NCBI GenBank assembly: GCA_018066225.1
Contig: JAGHRU010000009.1
Location: 1-5,221, forward strand
Reading direction: 5' to 3'
DNA from: Candidatus Equimonas enterica
GTDB lineage: Bacteria > Bacteroidota > Bacteroidia > Bacteroidales > Bacteroidaceae
DNA length: 5,221 nucleotides
Shown here: piece after piece, positions 1 through 5,079 of the stretch
Layout: every line of letters starts with the position of its first letter
How positions within the stretch are numbered: the first letter of the stretch is position 1
Program-made: the position numbers and the translations under genes
Notes under the pieces: model-generated
Database searches by the model: none
What the model saw: the letters and a program-made list of their open reading frames with translations, nothing else
What the model was told of the DNA's origin: nothing

Positions 1-1382
1 CCAATAAGGAGGGACACAGCATCTACGCCTATGGCGGCGATTTCGGGCGTTATCCTGCCTCCGACCAGAACTTCAACTGCAACGGTTTCCTCAATCCCGA
101 CCGCGTGCCCCACCCTATGGCCACCGAGGTGCGCTATGCCCATCAGCCGCTATGGACGACGCTCGTCGATAGCCTGCGTGGCACGGTAGAGGTCTGCAAC
201 GAGCAGCAGTTTGCCGACCTCACCGACCTCGACGCCACATGGACGCTGCTCATAGACGGCAGCGTGAGAGCCGCTGGCGGCAGCGACATCGCCACAGTGC
301 CCGCAGGTGGCCGTCTGCGTTTCGACCTGGAGGGCTACCGTCCCATCGCAGCGGCCGGCGAACAACGCCTCATCATAGACTACCGCATCACCCGTGAGCA
401 CGGCTTGCTGCCCGCAGGCTTCGTCATCGCCCGCGCAGAGTTTGCCCTCACGCCCTACCATTTCCCCGAGGTGCAGACGCTGACTGCCGCCCACGGCGAA
501 GTACAACGCGAAGAACAACTCTCGTGCATCACGCTGCGTAGCCCACGCCTCGCCGTCACCGTCAATAAGCACACGGGACTCATCGACTACATCGACCTCG
601 ATGGCGAGCAGATGACCGAAGAGCACTACGCCGTCACCCCCGATTTCTGGCGTGCCGCCACCGACAACGACTTCGGCGCAGGCTATCCCACACGCTACGC
701 CGCATGGCGTGAGGCGCAACGCCGGCTCACCGCCCTCGAAGACCACCTCATAGGAGAGAGCCGCAGCATCACCGCCACCTTCGCGCTCGATACGCTACGC
801 GCCACCCTCATGCTCACCTATACCCTCACGCCCGACGACCATCTCATCGTAGGCCAGCGCCTTATTCCCCACGCCGAGCACCCCGAACAGATGCCCGGGC
901 TCCTGCGCTTCGGCATGCAACTCGTCATGCCCCAGCGTTTCGACCGCATCGCCTCCTATGGCCGAGGGCCCGAGGAGAACTACGCCGACCGCCATCACGG
1001 CACATTCCTCGCACGCTACGCGAGCAGCGTGGCCGAGCAATACTGGCCTTATGTACGCCCGCAGGAGAGCGGCAACCACACCGATGTGCGTGAGTGGAGC
1101 GTCACCGATGCCGACGGCTTTGGCCTCACCTTCCGTGGCATACGTCCACTGGAATGTAGCACCCTGCCCTATCTCACCGCCGACCTCGACGACGGGCCCG
1201 ACAAGCGCAACCGCCAGAGTCACTCTGGCGACCTGAGGCCACGCCCATTCTCCGTGCTCCACATCGCAGATCATCAGGCAGGCGTAGGCGGCATCGACTC
1301 ATGGGGCGCAGAGCCCCTCGAAGCCTATCGGCTACCTTACGGGGCGTATGACTACCAATACATCATCTCTCCCGCCCGATGA
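1..1382 (+). CDS. GH2 beta-galactosidase (LacZ-like), C-terminal part, cut by the window start
   Basis: The frame is open from base 3 with no start, so this is the last 459 codons of a gene whose family members have about 1000 residues. The family hydrolyses terminal beta-D-galactosides such as lactose. The first codons read Y-A-Y-G-G-D-F-G, the end of the GH2 TIM barrel. D, F and N of the following S-D-Q-N-F-N-C-N-G align with E. coli LacZ D598, F601 and N604 (substrate and Na+ site). Then come V-T-P-D-F-W-R-A-A-T-D-N-D-F-G and G-R-G-P-E-E-N-Y-x-D-R...Y-x-R-P-Q-E-S-G-N, signatures of the C-terminal beta-galactosidase small-chain domain. G-V-G-G-I-D-S-W near the end aligns with E. coli G-I-G-G-D-D-S-W, whose Trp is the sugar-binding W999. 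The catalytic glutamates and any signal peptide lie upstream of the window, so specificity and location cannot be judged. The stop codon overlaps the next start (ATGA). Confidence 0.95.
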   Translation, partial: NKEGHSIYAYGGDFGRYPASDQNFNCNGFLNPDRVPHPMATEVRYAHQPLWTTLVDSLRGTVEVCNEQQFADLTDLDATWTLLIDGSVRAAGGSDIATVPAGGRLRFDLEGYRPIAAAGEQRLIIDYRITREHGLLPAGFVIARAEFALTPYHFPEVQTLTAAHGEVQREEQLSCITLRSPRLAVTVNKHTGLIDYIDLDGEQMTEEHYAVTPDFWRAATDNDFGAGYPTRYAAWREAQRRLTALEDHLIGESRSITATFALDTLRATLMLTYTLTPDDHLIVGQRLIPHAEHPEQMPGLLRFGMQLVMPQRFDRIASYGRGPEENYADRHHGTFLARYASSVAEQYWPYVRPQESGNHTDVREWSVTDADGFGLTFRGIRPLECSTLPYLTADLDDGPDKRNRQSHSGDLRPRPFSVLHIADHQAGVGGIDSWGAEPLEAYRLPYGAYDYQYIISPAR

Positions 1383-2302
1383 ACCGCCTTCGTCCGTTTC
1401 TCCGCCTCTTGCAGCGCTGGCGTCTCGTCCTGTTGCTCCTGGCCGTCGCCATAGCGGTGCTCCTGCTCACGCAGTACTTCTTCGGGCAACAGACAGGCAA
1501 GGTAGCCCCACTGTCGGCCGAAGAAGCGGCTGCGCTCGAAGCGATGGAGCAAGCCGCAGGCAGCGAAGACTTCACGGCGCATGAGGCCAAAGCCCTCTGC
1601 TTCCCCTTCGACCCCAACACAGCCGACTCGCTGACGCTCCTACGCTTGGGGCTGAAACCGTGGCAAGTGCACAACAACCTGCAATATCGCCGTCACGGAG
1701 GTCACTGGCGCAGTGCCGCCGACTTCTCACGCCTCTATGGCCTCAGCGCAGCCGACTACCGCCGTCTCGCGCCCTACATCCGCATCGGCATCACGCCCGA
1801 GCAGATGCGCCGAGAGGCCGCACGCGCCCAGCGCGAACAAGAGCAAGCAGAGCATAGGGCGCGCCACGACAGCCTCATGGCACACCGACAGCCCAAACTC
1901 GCCGAAGGCACAACCCTCGACATCAACACGGCCGATACCACGCTGCTCAAGCAGATACCCGGCATCGGCAGTTACTACGCACGCCGCATCGTGGCCTACC
2001 GCAGCAGCCTTGGCGGCTTCATCAGCCCGCAGCAGGTCTGCGAAGTCCCAGGTGTCCCTGCCGACATTGCCCGCTGGTTTACCGTCAGCCCCAAGGCACG
2101 CAGCAGCGTCCACCGCCTTTCTGTCAATACGGCCGACTTCCGCACCCTTGTCCATCACCCCTATCTCTCCTACGAGCAGGTGAAAGCCATCTTCGACTTC
2201 CGCCGCAAGCACGGACGTCTCCATGCGTGGCGCGACCTCTCCCTCTCGCCCGAGTTCACCCCCGCCGACACCCTGCGCCTCGCCCCATACCTCACATTTT
2301 GA
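1379..2302 (+). CDS. Membrane-anchored ComEA-like helix-hairpin-helix protein
   Basis: A 307-residue protein. Residues 1-14 are short and basic (R4, R9, R14) and lead into one hydrophobic span at about 16-34, so it is probably an inner-membrane anchor with the rest outside the cytoplasm. Three related units follow, each beginning with a (D/S)-x-N-T-A-D turn: about 76-135 (F-D-P-N-T-A-D), 180-235 (L-D-I-N-T-A-D) and 247-305 (L-S-V-N-T-A-D). A charged, Gln/Arg-rich linker at 139-172 joins units 1 and 2. Only the middle unit keeps the classical hairpin I-P-G-I-G-x-x-Y-A-x-R-I. Units 1 and 3 have L-G-L-K-P and P-Y-L-S-Y in its place. HhH domains bind DNA backbone without sequence preference, and ComEA itself is the DNA receptor for uptake; a role in DNA uptake here is inference. 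The ATG lies inside the beta-galactosidase stop (ATGA), so translation is probably coupled. It ends at 2302 with no strong hairpin terminator. Confidence 0.88.
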   Translation: MNRLRPFLRLLQRWRLVLLLLAVAIAVLLLTQYFFGQQTGKVAPLSAEEAAALEAMEQAAGSEDFTAHEAKALCFPFDPNTADSLTLLRLGLKPWQVHNNLQYRRHGGHWRSAADFSRLYGLSAADYRRLAPYIRIGITPEQMRREAARAQREQEQAEHRARHDSLMAHRQPKLAEGTTLDINTADTTLLKQIPGIGSYYARRIVAYRSSLGGFISPQQVCEVPGVPADIARWFTVSPKARSSVHRLSVNTADFRTLVHHPYLSYEQVKAIFDFRRKHGRLHAWRDLSLSPEFTPADTLRLAPYLTF

Positions 2303-2353
2303 GCCTCCACGCCACTTTTTTACACGTTTTTCCTAAAAAAAACGCCCTTTCCC

Positions 2354-2384
2354 TTGGTCATTACGCATTTACTTCGTAACTTTG
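2354..2384 (+). promoter_or_regulatory. Bacteroidetes-type promoter of the tRNA-Gln gene
   Basis: TTG at 2354-2356, a 20-base spacer, then TAACTTTG at 2377-2384. This fits the -33/-7 pattern (TTG ... TAnnTTTG) used by the primary sigma factor of Bacteroidetes. Transcription would start around 2390, giving a leader of about 35 nt before the mature tRNA. That leader contains a short hairpin, TCAAGA (2394-2399) with TCTTGA (2405-2410). Confidence 0.75.
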
Positions 2385-2424
2385 CATCCGAATTCAAGAG
2401 GGCATCTTGATTTCAACTCCCGTT

Positions 2425-2496
2425 TGGGGTATGGTGTAATTGGCAACACTGCAGATTCTGGTCCTGCCTTTCCTGGTTCGAGTCCGGGTACCCCAA
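2425..2496 (+). tRNA. tRNA-Gln, anticodon CUG
   Basis: A 72-nt cloverleaf. The acceptor is TGGGGTA (2425-2431) with TACCCCA (2489-2495), including the U1-A72 pair typical of tRNA-Gln, and discriminator A2496. The D stem is GTGT/ACAC around AATTGGCA. The anticodon stem is GCAGA (2451-2455) with CCTGC (2463-2467) around TTCTGGT, with anticodon CTG at 2458-2460 reading CAG. The T stem is CCTGG/CCGGG around TTCGAGT. CCA is not encoded. The pair next to the anticodon loop (31-39) is A opposite C, a mismatch where A-U would be expected. All other stems pair, with one G-U in the T stem. Confidence 0.96.
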
Positions 2497-2497
2497 C

Positions 2498-2537
2498 AAA
2501 GCAGAAGCGAAGCCACATGGCTTCGCTTCTGCTTTTT
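2498..2537 (+). terminator. Intrinsic terminator after tRNA-Gln
   Basis: A perfect 17-bp inverted repeat, AAAGCAGAAGCGAAGCC (2498-2514) and its complement at 2519-2535, with loop ACAT and a five-T run at 2533-2537. It starts two bases after the tRNA discriminator. The convergent lipoprotein gene stops at 2545, 8 bases away. On that strand the tail is only three T's, so bidirectional action is possible but weaker. Confidence 0.92.
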
Positions 2538-2544
2538 GCGTTTC

Positions 2545-3201
2545 CTAACGTTCTGACGCTTCGGCTATTTCCATAGCAACCATCAAGTCAAAGTGCTTGT
2601 ATTCTTCGCCATCGACTGTCATTGATGTTATGTCAAACCTTACTTCTGATTTCAGGAACTCCTCTCTTACAGTTTGCATGTCAGCAGTATAGGGCAGATA
2701 AATCGGCGATGGCGCAATTTCTATTGTTATCAGATGAGTTTTCTCATCACCGGTGGCTGTGAAATGCTTTGTCACAGGCTGAAAAAAGAAATTCACCAGT
2801 TTCTCGCCTCTTATAGACGCTACCGTGGTTTCAAACTGGTATGATGTGAGAAAACTTATCGGTGCACGCTTCTCCAACGCCGTTTTGGCATCAGAGTTCT
2901 CAGGCAGCAGATTGGCAAGGGCATTTACTGGGACATGCCAGAATGTCATCGAGTGTTCTATGTCATTGTCTATGTCGATATAAATGCCATCGACATCACT
3001 CTGCTTCCCTATGACCTCTGAATGATCAAAATCCTTGTGCGCCACAAGGAGGGTATAGCCTTTCGCCTCGTATGATCCAGCAATAGCCTCGCAGTATTGC
3101 GCGGTTTCCTTAGCACTCAATCTAATGTAGTCGTCTTCCTCCTTGCTGCAAGCGCAAAACAGCAACGTGAAAGCAAATAGTAGGATACTTATTTTCTTCA
3201 T
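2545..3201 (-). CDS. Predicted surface lipoprotein of unknown function (possibly DUF4840-like)
   Basis: A 218-residue protein. K2-K3 is followed by a hydrophobic stretch (4-15) and a lipobox-like L-F-C-A-C, with C18 the likely lipidated cysteine. The mature end reads C-S-K-E-E-D-D. A Lys followed by acidic residues just after the Cys matches the lipoprotein export signal that sends Bacteroidetes lipoproteins to the cell surface. The rest looks like a beta-rich soluble domain: alternating hydrophobic strands, G-S-Y-E-A-K-G-Y at 42-49, an acidic I-D-I-D-N-D-I-E at 75-82, and F-W-H-V-P-V-N-A-L-A-N at 87-97. No catalytic motif is visible. The G-S-Y-x-x-K-G-Y and x-P-V-x-x-L-A-N pattern recalls the DUF4840 lipoproteins of Bacteroides/Prevotella from memory, so treat that as a guess. 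Two cysteines (C16, C37) lie near the N-terminus. No clear TAnnTTTG box lies just upstream. It is monocistronic and convergent with the tRNA, and its GC lies between that of the two flanking regions. Confidence 0.85.
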   Translation of the reverse strand: MKKISILLFAFTLLFCACSKEEDDYIRLSAKETAQYCEAIAGSYEAKGYTLLVAHKDFDHSEVIGKQSDVDGIYIDIDNDIEHSMTFWHVPVNALANLLPENSDAKTALEKRAPISFLTSYQFETTVASIRGEKLVNFFFQPVTKHFTATGDEKTHLITIEIAPSPIYLPYTADMQTVREEFLKSEVRFDITSMTVDGEEYKHFDLMVAMEIAEASER

Positions 3202-3274
3202 GTTTTTGATATTAACTTCTATGATTTATAACGCCCAATAGGCTGATTTATTGCCTTTGCGCCCTTTTTAGTAG

Positions 3275-3362
3275 TCTGCCCTTGTCATAAAAACTATCTG
3301 CCCTCGTCGTGAGAGCGGTCTGGGCAGATCGTTGCAAGCCTCTGCCCAGTTCGTGATTGCCC
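3275..3362. repeat. Four degenerate 22-bp direct repeats
   Basis: Units begin at 3275, 3297, 3319 and 3341, exactly 22 bases apart. Units 1, 2 and 4 start with TCTGCCC and unit 3 with TCTGGGC. All four also share TC at unit positions 11-12 and T at 14, and three share G at position 13. The period is not a multiple of three, so this is not a coding repeat. It is close to two helical turns, as for protein sites on one face of DNA. Unit 3's variant also creates a perfect 9-bp inverted repeat, CTGGGCAGA (3320-3328) with TCTGCCCAG (3341-3349). The array lies 74 bp upstream of the lipoprotein start and 39 bp before the -33 box of the candidate RNA. It could be an operator or a decayed tandem repeat. 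Confidence 0.6.
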
Positions 3363-3400
3363 AGATTGTACGTTATTCAAAAATAAATCGGCCAAAGTGA

Positions 3401-3430
3401 TTGCCTTATCACAAAAAATTCGTAAATTTG
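3401..3430 (+). promoter_or_regulatory. Bacteroidetes-type promoter of the candidate structured RNA
   Basis: TTG at 3401-3403, a 19-base spacer and TAAATTTG at 3423-3430 fit the TTG ... TAnnTTTG consensus as well as the tRNA promoter does. Transcription would start near 3437. No protein gene with a normal reading frame follows for more than 400 bases, and terminators intervene, so its product appears to be an RNA. Confidence 0.68.
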
Positions 3431-3436
3431 CAGCGC

Positions 3437-3757
3437 AAGGATGTGAAGCGTCACATTCCCAACTTTGCAAAGCCCCAGCCGCAGTCGGCAACGACGGTGG
3501 GCACGGGGTGACAAAAGCGTTATTGCGCACAGGTCTCTGACTGTTGAAACTTCGAACACTTCTCAGTCCATCAGAGCCATGCAACGATAGACGCTCATGG
3601 GTATGTATATACTATCTCCACGCACTTATCTTCAGCGACAAGTGTTTGTGGCGTTGTAGCATTGCATATCGGCGTGGGTCTTCGTTGTCTGCTTGATGGG
3701 CGGGTAAGTTCGAAGACCTCAACAGTGGAGCAGACAGCAGTAGGCTCCACGCTTTTT
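3437..3757 (+). ncRNA. Candidate structured non-coding RNA, about 320 nt, family not recognised
   Basis: The region runs from a consensus promoter to a terminator and is dense in helices. ATGTGA/TCACAT (3441-3446, 3451-3456) closes on AGCG. CCCC (3473-3476)/GGGG (3505-3508) encloses GCCG/CGGC (3478-3481, 3486-3489). GG-t-CTCTGA (3532-3540)/TCAGAGCC (3571-3578) has a nested CTG/CAG. CCACGC (3618-3623) pairs with GCGTGG (3672-3677). GGTCTTCG (3677-3684) pairs with CGAAGACC (3711-3718). CTTCGAAC (3550-3557) could also make an 8-bp long-range helix with GTTCGAAG (3708-3715). The only + strand frames are tiny, the longest noted being 20 codons from ATG 3597. I do not see tmRNA, RNase P, SRP RNA or tRNA signatures. 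6S RNA or the Bacteroidales-1 motif remain possible because I cannot align them here. It could also be a leader attenuated before the deiminase gene, but that gene has its own TAnnTTTG box. 5' and 3' ends are inferred. Confidence 0.55.
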
Positions 3758-3762
3758 CTTTT
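3725..3762 (+). terminator. Intrinsic terminator ending the candidate RNA
   Basis: GTGGAGC (3725-3731) pairs with GCTCCAC (3744-3750) across a 12-base loop. The following GC-TTTTT-C-TTTT tail (3751-3762) makes it a typical rho-independent terminator. The last bases of the 3' arm plus GC (CCACGC, 3747-3752) are also complementary to GCGTGG at 3672-3677. Confidence 0.7.
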
Positions 3763-3785
3763 ATTCCCCGTAATAAAAGTTTTTT
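3758..3785 (+). terminator. Second, AT-rich tandem terminator
   Basis: CTTTTATT (3758-3765) and AATAAAAG (3772-3779) form a perfect 8-bp stem around CCCCGT, followed directly by six T's (3780-3785). The stem is weak because it is AT-rich. Its place immediately after the first terminator fits a backup, and it overlaps that terminator's T tail. Confidence 0.5.
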
Positions 3786-3804
3786 GGCACAATCCCGATG
3801 GGGC

Positions 3805-3833
3805 TTAGGGTATCTTAATGTTAAATACCTTTG
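3805..3833 (+). promoter_or_regulatory. Probable promoter of the deiminase gene
   Basis: TACCTTTG at 3826-3833 matches TAnnTTTG. The -33 side is poor: only TTA at 3805-3807, 18 bases upstream. Transcription from it would start near 3840, leaving a leader of about 30 nt before the ATG at 3870. It lies downstream of both terminators, so the deiminase need not depend on the RNA transcript. Confidence 0.5.
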
Positions 3834-3869
3834 ACAAGTCTCTAAAATAACATTTAACTAAAATTTCTT

Positions 3870-4682
3870 ATGCCTACATTACCATCAAAACAAACAGTCT
3901 ATTTCTCCAAACATTTAACAGCATACAAGTGCTGGAATAACATAAAAGAAGCATTAGAAACCAATGGTGTTTCGTACGGGCTATTATCCAACACCAAAGA
4001 TATATGGGCGCGTGACTATATGCCAGCTTATTCAAATGGACATTATATTGCCTACAAATACAATCCGGACTACCTCCAACAGGAAAAACAGTATATCACT
4101 GAAAACATCGATGAAGTATTTGACTTCTCACAAGATTCTATCATTAACACTGACCTTGTCATTGACGGTGGTAATATAATCGTAGGTGACAATAGCATTA
4201 TTATGACTGATAAGGTGTTTGTTGAAAACCCTCATTACACAAGAGAACAGGTTGTCGAAATCATAGAAAAGTCATTCTCTGCAAAACTTATCATCATACC
4301 ATGGGATACATACGAAGAATATGGGCATGCAGATGGTATGGTGCGTTTTGTTTCATCAGACCATATTCTTATCAATTGTTACAAAGATTTTGATACTCCT
4401 TTGAGAGCGAAACTATTAGAGACGCTACAACCATACTTTTCTAAGATTTCAGAGTTGAATTATGGTAAAGCATATAGAACAAATAGTTGGGCTCACATAA
4501 ATTATTTACAAGTAGATAATCTTTTATTTGTCCCACAGTTAAACATTACAAGCGACGAATATGCGTTAGAGCAACTTGCCCATATTTTCCCCAACTACAA
4601 GATAGTCCCAGTGGAAGTAAAAGGAATAGTACGAAATGGTGGCGCGCTAAATTGCGTTTCATGGAATTACTTTGAAATATAA
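3870..4682 (+). CDS. Compact agmatine deiminase-family protein (PAD_porph fold)
   Basis: A 270-residue protein with no signal peptide or membrane span, so cytosolic. The family's guanidine-modifying motifs are in order: D-I-W-A-R-D-Y at 44-50 (family D/T-W-A-R-D), I-D-G-G-N at 98-102, E-Y-G-H-A-D-G at 150-156 (family G-H-x-D), and N-G-G-A-L-N-C at 256-262 with C262 as the expected nucleophile, close to the C-terminus. Agmatine deiminases hydrolyse agmatine to N-carbamoylputrescine and ammonia. Relatives act on peptidyl-arginine, but those are secreted and this one is not. Typical members have about 340-370 residues. This one lacks much of the N-terminal part and starts almost at the first conserved block, yet no frame extends upstream: the ATG at 3870 fits the promoter and follows an A/T-rich leader. 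The true substrate is therefore uncertain. Base composition is far more AT-rich than in the genes at 1-2302. A small membrane protein gene follows after 28 bases. Confidence 0.85.
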   Translation: MPTLPSKQTVYFSKHLTAYKCWNNIKEALETNGVSYGLLSNTKDIWARDYMPAYSNGHYIAYKYNPDYLQQEKQYITENIDEVFDFSQDSIINTDLVIDGGNIIVGDNSIIMTDKVFVENPHYTREQVVEIIEKSFSAKLIIIPWDTYEEYGHADGMVRFVSSDHILINCYKDFDTPLRAKLLETLQPYFSKISELNYGKAYRTNSWAHINYLQVDNLLFVPQLNITSDEYALEQLAHIFPNYKIVPVEVKGIVRNGGALNCVSWNYFEI

Positions 4683-4710
4683 TATAGATCAAAAACAAAC
4701 AACAAAAATT

Positions 4711-4964
4711 ATGGAAAACTTTATTTCTAACTACTACAATTTAGCCTTATAATTGTATTAATCATAATAATCGGTGGCGGTGGCATATACTTACTGCTGC
4801 GTCCTTTAATCCTTTGGTATTTCAAAATTTATTCTCTTGTATCAGAACTACAAGAAAATAATGCCTTGCTTCGAGAAATACGTGAAGAATTAAAGAAGAA
4901 GAATGCCCAAGTCCCCTCTTCATCGCAAAACAGAGTTGATTATAGCAAATATATGCCTAAGTAG
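4711..4964 (+). pseudogene. Small single-span membrane protein with coiled coil, frame broken by one base
   Basis: From ATG 4711, after an A-rich leader, the frame reads M-E-N-F-I-S-N-Y-Y-N-L-A-L and stops at 4750-4752. A second frame starting at 4740 runs on to the stop at 4962-4964 with 74 codons and no usable start of its own. Adding one T to the TTT at 4740-4742 would join them into an 84-residue protein. It would have a very hydrophobic span at about 12-31 (S-L-I-I-V-L-I-I-I-I-G-G-G-G), then L-R-P-L-I-L-W-Y-F-K-I, a charged heptad-like helix at about 42-65 (E-L-Q-E-N-N-A-L-L-R-E-I-R-E-E-L-K-K-K), and a polar tail ending Y-S-K-Y-M-P-K. The predicted order is one membrane segment, then a cytoplasmic coiled coil; function is unknown. 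It lies 28 bases after the deiminase and is probably co-transcribed. The break could be a real mutation, a sequencing error in a T run, or recoding. No canonical slippery heptamer is present. Confidence 0.62.
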
Positions 4965-5016
4965 TCTATACACTTCATTTTATTCTTATTGCGAAATATA
5001 TTAACACATTACAAAA

Positions 5017-5059
5017 TTAGCGGCAGCGTCAAATTGGCACTGCCGCTAACTTTATCTTT
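5017..5059 (+). terminator. Hairpin terminator after the deiminase unit
   Basis: TTAGCGGCAG (5017-5026) pairs perfectly with CTGCCGCTAA (5040-5049). Three more pairs inside follow a C-A mismatch, with loop AAATT. The tail CTTTATCTTT is moderately T-rich. It sits between the convergent deiminase unit and rRNA operon. On the - strand the tail is AATTTTGT, so it may also back up the rRNA terminator. Confidence 0.65.
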
Positions 5060-5079
5060 GACCAATCTATCATGCCAAC

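Noticed and set aside
150..1274. Long minus-strand open frames opposite the beta-galactosidase gene
   Set aside because: GC-rich antisense shadows of a clear family match on the + strand.
2325..2344. Inverted repeat CGTTTTT/AAAAACG after the HhH gene as a terminator
   Set aside because: The stem is almost all A-T and no T run follows it on the + strand, so it is too weak to call.
2425..2496. tRNA-Gln as an attachment site for an integrated element
   Set aside because: No integrase gene and no repeat of the tRNA 3' end was seen downstream within the window.
2382..2576. A + strand open frame of 64 codons
   Set aside because: It begins inside the tRNA promoter and runs through the tRNA and its terminator.
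3378..3385. CAAAAATA, a reverse-strand TAnnTTTG box that could serve the lipoprotein gene
   Set aside because: No -33 partner at 19-21 bases on that strand. A leader of about 170 nt would be needed. Possible but unsupported.
3597..3659. A 20-codon + strand frame (start M-G-M-Y-I-L-S-P-R) within the candidate RNA
   Set aside because: It is short, sits inside predicted helices and has no ribosome-binding context. It is kept only as a clue that similar sequence may exist in other genomes.
3294..3792. Minus-strand open frames of 96 and 65 codons across the candidate RNA
   Set aside because: No promoter, start context or recognisable domain. They lie opposite dense RNA helices and terminators, so they are more likely incidental openness of a structured region.
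5053..5060. TATCTTTG, a match to the TAnnTTTG promoter box, pointing toward the 5S gene
   Set aside because: It lies in the tail of a terminator, has no -33 element at the right spacing (nearest TTG is 16 bases away), and would drive only antisense rRNA.
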